Below are positions 24,244 to 30,972 of a DNA stretch of 64,000 nucleotides, piece after piece; the first letter of the stretch is position 1; each line of letters opens with the position of its first letter. Where the stretch lies: contig CP108997.1 in NCBI GenBank assembly GCA_036226585.1, positions 1,488,001 through 1,552,000 on the forward strand, in the 5' to 3' direction. Both the position numbers and the translations under genes were made by a program. Under the pieces are notes generated by a model. The model saw only the letters and a list, made by a program, of their open reading frames with translations, had not been told where the DNA came from and did no database searches. This DNA is from Streptomyces sp. NBC_00708 (lineage in GTDB: Bacteria; Actinomycetota; Actinomycetes; Streptomycetales; Streptomycetaceae).

Positions 24244-25422
24244 TCAGCCGAGGCGTGACAGCGCCCCCGCGACGGCCGCGAGGTCCGGGTCCGAGGCCAG
24301 GCCCGCGTGGTACAGGCGCAGCTGGTTCGCGCCGAGCGAGGCGGCGTGGGCGGCGTCCCGCTCCAGCGTGTCCGGGCTGCCGCCCATCCCGCGCACCACG
24401 GTGAGGTTGGCGGCGACGACCGCGTCGGGAGCGCCCGCGAACGGCCCGAGCACCGCCTCTCGTACCGCGTCCGCCCCGGTGCACGGCAGCACCACCCCGT
24501 CCGCCACGGACAGGATGTGGCCGGGGTCGACGCCCACGTTGGCCCCGCAGCGGTACGGGGCGGGGTCGGCGTGCAGCAGCACCTGGAACCCCGGGGCCGC
24601 CGCCGCCCGGACCGCGCCGGTGACCGCTTCCTGGAGGCCCCGGGCCACCTCCGCGCGCCACCGCAGCGTGGTCTCCGCGAGATCGGCGCCGAGCAGCTTC
24701 CCGACCGCGTCCCAGCCGGCGTCCGGAGCACCGGCCCCGGCCCAGACCGGCTCCAGCGCCCGGCGCACGGCGGCGCGCAGCTCCTCGGCGTCGAGGCCCT
24801 GCCCCGCGTACCCGGCCCGGCAGACCGCGCAGAAGCAGAGCGACATCAGATACTGGGCCGCGTCCCCGAGTCCGACGCCCGCCACCTTGTCGTGGGCGTG
24901 CAGATGGGCGAAGCCGTACCAGCCGCAGGACTCCAGCTCGGTGCCCCGCGCCCCGTCGCGCACCGCCGCCTCCGCCGCGAGGTCCACCAGATACGCACGG
25001 ACCTCCGGCCGGGCGACGCAGGGCGCCCACGGGTAGCGGTCCCCGTAGGCGTTGACCACCGAGGTGTCCGGGTGCTCCGCGCCGAGCCGGGAGCTGTGCG
25101 CGAGGACCACCCAGCTGTGCACCTCGAGACCGGCCCCGGCCAGCGCGTCGGCCGCCTCCGCGAAGGGGTCGTCCGAGGCGGTCCACGTCTGCGGGTACGG
25201 GCGCAGGGCACGCCCCGCCCAGCGGCCGGCGTCCGGCGGGTAGAGCACCGCCGCGTGCTCGGCGGTGACGATGCGGTGGGCGGGGTGGCGCGGGGTCAGC
25301 GCCCGGGTCGAGTGGTAGGCGGCGGCGAGCGTCACCTGCTGGACGCCCAGATCCGCGATGCGGGCGGGGGCGTCGGGGTCCCCGACGACGTCCCAGGGGT
25401 AGAGGAAGGCGGACGTCCTCAT
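24244..25422 (-). CDS. Conserved protein of unknown function, glycoside-hydrolase-like TIM barrel
   Basis: 392 residues, cytosolic, with alternating strands and helices suggesting a TIM barrel (QQVTLAAAYHSTRAL, LEVHSWVVLAHSSRLG, GARGTELESCGWYGFAHLHAHDK, FQVLLHADPAP, GVVLPCTG, ANQLRLYHAGL). A Cys-rich CFCAVCR segment near residue 195 resembles one seen in uncharacterised glycosidase-like proteins of the GHL type. A Glu in GTELES and acidic residues at strand ends could serve catalysis. It overlaps the 5-dehydro-4-deoxyglucarate dehydratase stop (ATGA), so it is translated with it and probably acts on uronate-derived material. I do not recognise a characterised homologue and assign no reaction. 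Confidence 0.7.
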   Translation of the reverse strand: MRTSAFLYPWDVVGDPDAPARIADLGVQQVTLAAAYHSTRALTPRHPAHRIVTAEHAAVLYPPDAGRWAGRALRPYPQTWTASDDPFAEAADALAGAGLEVHSWVVLAHSSRLGAEHPDTSVVNAYGDRYPWAPCVARPEVRAYLVDLAAEAAVRDGARGTELESCGWYGFAHLHAHDKVAGVGLGDAAQYLMSLCFCAVCRAGYAGQGLDAEELRAAVRRALEPVWAGAGAPDAGWDAVGKLLGADLAETTLRWRAEVARGLQEAVTGAVRAAAAPGFQVLLHADPAPYRCGANVGVDPGHILSVADGVVLPCTGADAVREAVLGPFAGAPDAVVAANLTVVRGMGGSPDTLERDAAHAASLGANQLRLYHAGLASDPDLAAVAGALSRLG

Positions 25423-26363
25423 CCGCGCCGCTCCAGCAGCGCGCGGCCGGCGGCGACGATCTCCGTCAGCTCCTTGATGTGCGCGGCCGTCGGCTCGGTG
25501 AGCGGGCTGCGCACCTCCCCGACGTCCAGCCCGTGGAGCCGGACCCCCGCCTTGACCAGGGAGACGGCGTAGCCGCGGCCCTGGGAGCGCAGTTCGACGA
25601 GCGGCCGGTAGAACGTGTCCAGCAGCGCGTTGACCAGGGCGTCGTCGCCGGACTCCAGGGCCCGGTAGAAGGCGAGCGCGATGTCCGGGGCGAAGGCGAA
25701 GACCGCGGAGGAGTACAGCGTGACGCCGATGCCCCGGTAGGCGAGGCCGGTGAGTTCCGCGGTGGGCAGCCCGTTGAAGTAGAGGAAGTCCTCCCCCGGC
25801 AGCCCGGTGCGCACCGCGCTGACGATGCGCTGCATCAGGTCCAGGTCGCCGTAGCCGTCCTTGAGGCCGATGATCCCGGGGGTCCGGGCCAGCGCGAGCA
25901 CGGTCTCGGGCGTGAAGACGGCGTTGTCGCGCTGGTAGACGATCGTCTCCAGGCCGGTGGCCCCCGCCAGCGCCGTGTAGTGCGCGAGCAGCCCCGCCTG
26001 GTCGGCGTGGACGAGGTACGGGGGCATGGCCAGCAGCCCGTCCGCGCCGGCCTCCTCGGCGAGTTCCGCGAACCGGACGGCGAGCGCGGTGCCGTATCCG
26101 GCGCCCGCGACGACCGGCACCTGTCCGGCGGTCTCCTCCACCGCGGCGGCGACGACGGTCCTGAACTCCTCCGGCGTCAGGGCGTGGAACTCCCCGGTGC
26201 CGCAGGCCGCGAACACCGCCGCGGCGCCTGCGTCGATGCCCTGGCGGACGTGCGCCCGGAAGGCGTCCACATCGACGGAGCCGGCCGCGTCGTACGCGGT
26301 GACGGGGAAGAAGAGCGGCCCGGCAACGGCGGTGAGCCGGGCGGCCAGCGGGTCTGAGCTCAC
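25419..26363 (-). CDS. kdgD: 5-dehydro-4-deoxyglucarate dehydratase (decarboxylating)
   Basis: Converts 5-keto-4-deoxyglucarate to 2,5-dioxopentanoate, CO2 and water. This 314-residue DapA-superfamily protein has ACGTGEF as the carboxylate loop, Tyr in ETIVYQRDNA, Schiff-base Lys in GIIGLKDGYGD, and LYFNGLPTAEL and SSAVFAFAP in the C-terminal half; these are KdgD-type variants of the family motifs. GTG at 26363 is chosen because AGGAGG lies 6 nt upstream; an ATG at 26387 lacks one. It is divergent from uronate dehydrogenase, and its product is the substrate of the dehydrogenase at 585-2105. The promoter has an operator-like palindrome in the leader. Confidence 0.9.
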   Translation of the reverse strand: MSSDPLAARLTAVAGPLFFPVTAYDAAGSVDVDAFRAHVRQGIDAGAAAVFAACGTGEFHALTPEEFRTVVAAAVEETAGQVPVVAGAGYGTALAVRFAELAEEAGADGLLAMPPYLVHADQAGLLAHYTALAGATGLETIVYQRDNAVFTPETVLALARTPGIIGLKDGYGDLDLMQRIVSAVRTGLPGEDFLYFNGLPTAELTGLAYRGIGVTLYSSAVFAFAPDIALAFYRALESGDDALVNALLDTFYRPLVELRSQGRGYAVSLVKAGVRLHGLDVGEVRSPLTEPTAAHIKELTEIVAAGRALLERRG

Positions 26364-26398
26364 GGGCGCCTCCTGAGGCGTGCGCATCTCTGATTGAT

Positions 26399-26450
26399 GT
26401 CCATACTTATGAACGCATCCTAAGCTAGGGTGCAGTGCCGTCGGGGTCAA
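26399..26450 (-). promoter_or_regulatory. kdgD promoter with palindromic operator in the leader
   Basis: On the minus strand TTGACC (26450-26445) and TAGCTT (26427-26422) are 17 bp apart. The imperfect palindrome GTCCATACTTATGAAC (26399-26414, 6 of 8 pairs matched) covers the first transcribed bases. Its core CATA-CT-TATG would suit a GntR/FCD regulator, and its GT-C/GAAC ends resemble the IclR-linked sites. Confidence 0.6.
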
Positions 26451-26521
26451 GGCGATGACCACCCGCGCCCGGCACAGGCCCTTTGCCGCCGATCCATCGA
26501 GGGGTCTGCCGCGCGACCCCC

Positions 26522-26550
26522 TTGACGCTCCCCGAGCCCCCGCATACCTT
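26522..26550 (+). promoter_or_regulatory. Promoter of uronate dehydrogenase
   Basis: TTGACG (26522-26527) and TACCTT (26545-26550) with a 17-bp spacer, giving a leader of about 30 nt before the ATG at 26588. It diverges from the kdgD promoter about 70 bp away. Confidence 0.6.
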
Positions 26551-26587
26551 GTCCACGCATGTGAACTTGATCCAAGAGGAGACCCGC

Positions 26588-27403
26588 ATGCCCGCTGCCA
26601 CGCCCCGCACCGTCCTGCTCACCGGCGCCGCCGGCGGCCTCGGCACGCTGATGCGCGCGCTACTGCCCGCCCACGGCTACACCCTGCGCCTGTTCGACAT
26701 GGTGCCGATCGAGGGCGAGCCGGACGCGATCACCGCCGATCTCGGGGACACGGACGCGCTGCGCGAGGCCGTGGCGGGGGTCGACGCGATCATCCACCTC
26801 GCGGGCATCTCCCTGGAAGCCCCCTTCGGCAAGATCCTCGGGGCGAACATCGAGGGCACGTACAACCTGTACGAGGCCGCCCGGGAAGCCGGGGTCCGCC
26901 GCATCGTGTTCGCCTCGTCCAACCACGCCGTGGGCTTCACCCCGCGCCCGCTCCCCGGCGACCCGCTGATCCCGGTGGACACCCCCCGCCGCCCCGACAC
27001 CTTCTACGGCCTCTCGAAGTCGTTCGGCGAGGACCTCGCCCAGCTGTACTGGGACCGGCACGGCATGGAGACGGTGTCCGTCCGCATCGGCTCCTGCTTC
27101 CCCGAGCCGACGTCCGTACGGATGCTGTCGGTGTGGATGAGCCCTGCCGACGGCGCCCGGCTGTTCGACGCCGCGCTGACCGCCGAGAACGTCGGCCACA
27201 CCGTCGTCAACGGCTCCTCGGACAACACCCGGCTCTGGTGGGACCTGACCTCCGCCCGCGCACTGGGCTACGAACCGCGGGACGACTCCGAGCCGTACGC
27301 GGCGAAGCTCATCGCGGAACAGGGCGAACTGGACCCCGCCAACCCCGACCACGCCCACCTCGGCGGCCACTTCTGCACCAACCCGCCGCTCTGGCCGCAC
27401 TGA
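26588..27403 (+). CDS. udh: Uronate dehydrogenase
   Basis: Short-chain/extended reductase that oxidises D-galacturonate or D-glucuronate to the aldarolactone with NAD+. In 271 residues: TGAAGGLGTLMRALL (Rossmann glycine loop), DLGDTDALREAVAGVDAIIHLAGIS, the Ser of FASSNHAVG, YGLSKSFGE (YxxxK catalytic pair), VRIGSCFPEP and LWWDLTSARALGYEP. This series matches characterised uronate dehydrogenases closely. GAGGAG lies before the ATG. Placement divergent to kdgD and near pectin-degrading enzymes supports a galacturonate pathway. A lactonase/cycloisomerase and an aldarate dehydratase needed between Udh and KdgD are not evident in this window. Confidence 0.92.
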   Translation: MPAATPRTVLLTGAAGGLGTLMRALLPAHGYTLRLFDMVPIEGEPDAITADLGDTDALREAVAGVDAIIHLAGISLEAPFGKILGANIEGTYNLYEAAREAGVRRIVFASSNHAVGFTPRPLPGDPLIPVDTPRRPDTFYGLSKSFGEDLAQLYWDRHGMETVSVRIGSCFPEPTSVRMLSVWMSPADGARLFDAALTAENVGHTVVNGSSDNTRLWWDLTSARALGYEPRDDSEPYAAKLIAEQGELDPANPDHAHLGGHFCTNPPLWPH

Positions 27404-27442
27404 GCACGTGAAAAGCCGTCGCCCCGGCGCACACCGGCGCGG

Positions 27443-27448
27443 CATGAT
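27443..27448 (+). promoter_or_regulatory. -10 element placing a leaderless start at 27455
   Basis: CATGAT lies 6 nt before the ATG of the next gene, which has no ribosome site; the transcript probably begins at the start codon. Confidence 0.35.
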
Positions 27449-27454
27449 GCGGGC

Positions 27455-27673
27455 ATGGCGAGACCTTCGGGATTCCGGTACGAGCAGCACGGCGACGCGA
27501 GCGTCACCGTCACCCACCACGGCCGCCCGGCGGGCACCCTGCGCGGCGGCCGGGCGCAGAAGTTCCTGGCCGAGGTGGAGGCCGGCGACGCCCAGCTGGT
27601 GATGGCCCGCTGGACGGGGGCCTACAAGCACGGCAACGAGCGGACCGCGCGCAACCACCCCAGAAACCGGTGA
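27455..27673 (+). CDS. Small conserved hypothetical protein
   Basis: 72 residues, basic, no membrane segment. The sequence (FRYEQHGDASVTVTHHGRPAGTLRGGRAQKFLAEVEAGDAQLVMARWTGAYKHGNER) suggests a small beta-rich fold with a His/Arg-rich surface and could bind nucleic acid. I recognise it only as a type of short protein conserved in streptomycetes. A CATGAT element 6 nt upstream suggests leaderless transcription, and a strong hairpin follows the gene, so it is a single-gene unit. Confidence 0.65.
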   Translation: MARPSGFRYEQHGDASVTVTHHGRPAGTLRGGRAQKFLAEVEAGDAQLVMARWTGAYKHGNERTARNHPRNR

Positions 27674-27685
27674 CCCGATCCGGTA

Positions 27686-27721
27686 CGCCCGTACGGAACC
27701 ATTGCTTCCGCCGTACGGGCG
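27686..27721 (+). terminator. Hairpin terminator after the 72-residue protein gene
   Basis: CGCCCGTACGG (27686-27696) pairs perfectly with CCGTACGGGCG (27711-27721) around a 14-nt loop, 13 nt after the stop. Confidence 0.65.
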
Positions 27722-27774
27722 AACCCGCCGAAAGGTAAGGGAACGGCAAAGCCGGGTCGTTCGTTCATCCGGAC

Positions 27775-28983
27775 ATGACCGCTATGACACCTGGCTCGAA
27801 TCTTCCGCTCACCGCCGTCCGCGTGGCGGTGGACGTCGCGGCGCCCGTGCGGCTCGACGTGTCGGGCCTGCTGCTCACCGCCGACGGCAAGGTGCGCTCC
27901 GACGACGACTTCATCTTCTACAACCAGCCCTCGGGCCCCGGTGTGACCTACCGCTCGGGCGGCGGCGGCGCGCCGGACGCGGTCGTCGTGGACACCGCGT
28001 CGGTGCCCGCCGGCATCGAGAGGATCGTCGTCACGGCGAGCCCGGACGGCGCCGGTCAGACCTTCCAGGGCGTCGAGCCGACCGCCACCGTGCGCAACGC
28101 GGACGACGGCAGCGTGCTCGCGTCCTTCACCCCGCCCCGGCTGGGCGCCGAGACCGCGCTCGTGGTCATGGAGGTCTACCGGCGCGGCGGTGCCTGGAAG
28201 GTCCGCGCGGTCGGCCAGGGCTATGCGAACGGGCTGGCGGGCATCGCCACCGACTTCGGCGTCACGGTCGACGAGACCCCCGCCGCGCCCGCTCCCCGGG
28301 CCACCACCCCCGCGCCCCCGGCGCCCGTCGCCGCGCCGGTGGACCCGCGCGTCGCGCCTGCCGCCCCTGCCGCGCCCCCGGCGCCCGCCGCGCCGCCCGC
28401 ACCGGGGCGGATCAACCTCGACAAGGGCCGGGTCAGCCTCCGGAAGAACGAGACCGTCTCGCTGGTCAAGGCGGGGCGCCCGCTGCTCTCCCAGGTCAAG
28501 ATGGGCCTCGGCTGGGAGCCCGCGTTTCGCGGCAAGGACATCGACCTGGACGCCTCGGTCATCGCCTACGGGCCGCAGCGCAACCACCTGGACAGCTGCT
28601 ACTTCGGCAAGCTGTCCATCCTGAACGGCGCGATCAAGCACTCCGGGGACAACCTCACCGGCGAGGGCGAGGGCGACGACGAGGTGATCGTCGTGGACCT
28701 GGGCCGGATTCCCGCCGAGGCGACCGGTCTGGTGTTCACGGTCAACTCGTTCACGGGCCAGAAGTTCACCGAGGTGGCCAAGGCCTACTGCCGGCTGGTC
28801 GACGCGGCCACCGACGAGGAGCTGGTCCGCTTCGACCTGACCGGGGCCGAGCCGCAGACCGGCGTGATGATGGCCAAGCTGATCAAGCAGTTCTCCGGTG
28901 AGTGGGAGATGACCGCCATCGGTGACTTCGTGAAGTCGCGGACCGTCCGGGGCATGGTCAAGCCCGCCGCCCAGGCCCTGTAG
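27775..28983 (+). CDS. Two-domain TerD family protein
   Basis: 402 residues, cytosolic. The N-terminal TerD-like domain (about 10-160, VRVAVDVAAPVRLDVSGLLLTADGKVRSDDDFIFYNQP) is joined through a Pro/Ala linker (about 165-208) to a second, more canonical TerD domain (about 210-400, INLDKGRVSLRKNETVSLVK, GLGWEPA, DIDLDASVIAYG, DNLTGEGEGDDEVIVVDL). Acidic residues in the DNLTGEGEGDDE loop are the Ca2+-binding positions of TerD. TerD proteins are linked to tellurite resistance and stress, often in larger ter clusters; here the gene stands alone. No clear ribosome site is seen before the ATG at 27775; an ATG at 27784 is the alternative start. Confidence 0.88.
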   Translation: MTAMTPGSNLPLTAVRVAVDVAAPVRLDVSGLLLTADGKVRSDDDFIFYNQPSGPGVTYRSGGGGAPDAVVVDTASVPAGIERIVVTASPDGAGQTFQGVEPTATVRNADDGSVLASFTPPRLGAETALVVMEVYRRGGAWKVRAVGQGYANGLAGIATDFGVTVDETPAAPAPRATTPAPPAPVAAPVDPRVAPAAPAAPPAPAAPPAPGRINLDKGRVSLRKNETVSLVKAGRPLLSQVKMGLGWEPAFRGKDIDLDASVIAYGPQRNHLDSCYFGKLSILNGAIKHSGDNLTGEGEGDDEVIVVDLGRIPAEATGLVFTVNSFTGQKFTEVAKAYCRLVDAATDEELVRFDLTGAEPQTGVMMAKLIKQFSGEWEMTAIGDFVKSRTVRGMVKPAAQAL

Positions 28984-28999
28984 GACCCCACGCATGGCT

Positions 29000-29034
29000 C
29001 AGGGGCCGCCCGCGCGGCTGGCGGACGGCCCCTG
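29000..29034. terminator. Bidirectional hairpin between convergent genes
   Basis: CAGGGGCCG (29000-29008) pairs with CGGCCCCTG (29026-29034), with further internal pairing. It lies between the terD-like gene and the small gene on the other strand. Confidence 0.6.
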
Positions 29035-29043
29035 GTGACGGCC

Positions 29044-29274
29044 TCAGAGCTTCGTGAGCTTGGAGTAAGGGCTCATGATGCGCCCCTGACGGCCGGCGAA
29101 GTCGATGAGCACCGCCTCGTTGTCGCCCTCGACGGCGAGGACGCGGCCGAGACCGAACTGGTCGTGCGAGACCCGGTCGCCCACGTCGAACAATTCGACC
29201 GGTGGGGCCGCCTGGGCCGGGCGGTTGAAGGGACTGGACGGCAGGTGGCGCCGGGAGCCGGCTGACTGTTTCAT
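29044..29274 (-). CDS. Small CarD/UvrD-C (Tudor-like) domain protein
   Basis: 76 residues. The C-terminal half (about 30-75: FDVGDRVSHDQFGLGRVLAVEGDNEAVLIDFAGRQGRIMSPYSKLTKL) resembles the Tudor-like domain at the end of PcrA/UvrD helicases and the CarD/TRCF RNA-polymerase-interacting domain. The N-terminal half is short and basic. This suggests a small protein that contacts RNA polymerase or DNA; that is an inference from fold similarity. A CATACT -10 element sits 7 nt before the ATG, so the mRNA is probably leaderless. Confidence 0.75.
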   Translation of the reverse strand: MKQSAGSRRHLPSSPFNRPAQAAPPVELFDVGDRVSHDQFGLGRVLAVEGDNEAVLIDFAGRQGRIMSPYSKLTKL

Positions 29275-29281
29275 TAAGTCG

Positions 29282-29287
29282 AGTATG
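29282..29287 (-). promoter_or_regulatory. -10 element placing a leaderless start at 29274
   Basis: On the minus strand CATACT is followed by 7 nt and the ATG of the 76-residue protein; no ribosome site is present. Confidence 0.45.
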
Positions 29288-29320
29288 CGCCCCGGGACGG
29301 CCCGACGCCATGCCCCGCAG

Positions 29321-30799
29321 TTAACGGTTGGGCTGCCGCTTCCACGGACCGGTGATCGCGACCATGATCCCCGGGGTCTGGATGTTGGCGAACAGCGTCC
29401 TGCCGTCCGGCGAGAACGTGACCCCGGTGAACTCGCTGTACTCCGGCTCCTCGGCGCTGCCGATGTTCAGCTCGTTGCGCGCGATCGGGTAGGTGCGGCC
29501 GCTCTCGGTCGCCCCGAAGAGGTGCTGGACGCCCTCCCCGTCCTCGGCGATGACCAGGCCGCCGTACGGCGAGACGGTGATGTTGTCCGGGCCGTCGAAG
29601 GCGCCGTCCTTCGACGGGTCCGGGTTGACGCCGAGGAGCACCTTCAGGGTCAGCGTGCGGCGCTTCGGGTCGTAGAACCAGACCTGGCCGTCGTGCTGCA
29701 CGGGGCTCTCGTCACGGGCGAACGAGGACACGATGTACGCGCCGCCGTCGCTCCACCACATGCCCTCCAGCTTGCGGGCGCGGGTGATCTCACCGTCCGC
29801 GAACTGCTTGCGCACCGAGACCTTCTTCGCGTCCCGGTCGGGCACGTCGACCCAGTCCACGCCGTACACGGTGCCGGTCTTCGTGGCCCGCGAGAGGTCG
29901 TCGACGAACGTGCCGTGCTTGTCGAAGCACTTGAACGCCTGGAGCACGCCCGCGTCGTCGGCGAGGGTGCGCAGCTTGCCGCGGCCGTGCCGGAAGCCGT
30001 GCGGCGGCACCCAGCGGTAGAGGAGGCCGTTGGGGCCCGAGGCGTCCTCGGTGAGGTAGGCGTGGCCCTGCTTGGGGTCGATGACGACCGCCTCGTGCGC
30101 GTACCGGCCGAAGGCCTTGACCGGCCGCGGGGAGCGGTTGGCGCGCCGGTCGTACGGGTCGACCTCGAAGACGTAGCCGTGGTCCTTCAGGAGGCCGTTC
30201 TTGCCGGCCTTGTCCTCGGTCTCCTCGCAGGTGAGCCAGGTGTCCCACGGGGTGGCGCCGCCGGCGCAGTTGGTGGAGGTGCCGGCGATGCCGACCCACT
30301 CGGCGGTGCGGCCGTCGCGGCGGGTCTCGACGACGGTGCAGCCGCCGGCCGCGACCGGGTCGTAGACGAGGCCGTCGGTGAGGGGCACGGGGTGCTCCCA
30401 GCCCGCCCGGGTGCCGCTCAGCTCGTGGTTGTTGACCAGCAGCGTCACTCCGCGCGGGCCCTCGAAGGCGGCCGTGCCGTCGTGGTTGGAGGGCGTGTAC
30501 TCGCCGCTGTCCAGCTTGGTGACGCCGCAGTGCGTGATGATCCGGTACGAGAATCCGGCGGGCAGCGCGAGTATGCCCTTGGGGTCGGAGCGCAGCGGGC
30601 CGTAGCCCGGCTCGTGGTGGTGGCCGTGACCGTGTCCGTCGTGACCGTGGCCGTGGTCGTGGTGACCGTGGCCGTGGGCCGGGTCCCCGGCGGCGAGGGC
30701 GCCGGGCGCGGTGGCCAGCGCGGCGACGGTTCCGGTGAGGGCGATGCCGGCACCGGTGAGGGCGGACTGTCTGCTGAATTCCCTGCGCGTGAAGGCCAT
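29321..30799 (-). CDS. PhoX-like (DUF839) secreted protein with His-rich N-terminus
   Basis: 492 residues with a twin-arginine-like signal (FTRREFSRQSALTGAG, cleavage near residue 37), then a stretch at 42-62 made almost only of His, Gly and Asp, then a beta-propeller of the PhoX/DUF839 type (ITHCGVTKLDSGEYTPSNHDGTAAFEG, LLVNNHELSG, TPWDTWLTCEETED, AYLTEDASGPNGLLYRW, FDGPDNITVSPYGGLVIAEDGEG). PhoX enzymes are Ca/Fe alkaline phosphatases exported folded by Tat, and the CEET and EDGEG acidic motifs fit metal binding. The His run may collect metal in the wall. AGGAG lies before the ATG. Phosphatase activity is inferred. Confidence 0.85.
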   Translation of the reverse strand: MAFTRREFSRQSALTGAGIALTGTVAALATAPGALAAGDPAHGHGHHDHGHGHDGHGHGHHHEPGYGPLRSDPKGILALPAGFSYRIITHCGVTKLDSGEYTPSNHDGTAAFEGPRGVTLLVNNHELSGTRAGWEHPVPLTDGLVYDPVAAGGCTVVETRRDGRTAEWVGIAGTSTNCAGGATPWDTWLTCEETEDKAGKNGLLKDHGYVFEVDPYDRRANRSPRPVKAFGRYAHEAVVIDPKQGHAYLTEDASGPNGLLYRWVPPHGFRHGRGKLRTLADDAGVLQAFKCFDKHGTFVDDLSRATKTGTVYGVDWVDVPDRDAKKVSVRKQFADGEITRARKLEGMWWSDGGAYIVSSFARDESPVQHDGQVWFYDPKRRTLTLKVLLGVNPDPSKDGAFDGPDNITVSPYGGLVIAEDGEGVQHLFGATESGRTYPIARNELNIGSAEEPEYSEFTGVTFSPDGRTLFANIQTPGIMVAITGPWKRQPNR

Positions 30800-30914
30800 C
30801 ACGTACTCCTGGTGCTGCGGGGGCGTGCTGTTGACGGGCTCACCGTTCCGTCCGTTCCCCAACACCAGTTGAACCGGCGACGACTTCGCGGCGCTCCTTT
30901 CGGTGAACATCGAC

Positions 30915-30951
30915 GACGGGCGGGCGGCCCGTACCCGGCCGCCCGCCCGTC
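30915..30951 (-). terminator. Hairpin terminator after the 500-residue acidic protein gene
   Basis: Perfect 15-bp arms (30915-30929 with 30937-30951) and a 7-nt loop, 21 nt past the stop at 30973. Confidence 0.7.
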
Positions 30952-30972
30952 ACACCGCGCCGAAGTGCCTGC

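Noticed and set aside
24205..24258. 12-bp direct repeat GCCGAGGCGTGA as an insertion footprint or attachment site
   Set aside because: Both copies lie within coding 3' ends and no mobile gene is nearby; probably chance in high-GC sequence.
30864..30874. Possible PHO box half (GTTCAACTGGT on the minus strand) before the PhoX-like gene
   Set aside because: Only one 11-bp unit resembles the consensus; the adjacent unit does not match, so PhoP control is not supported.
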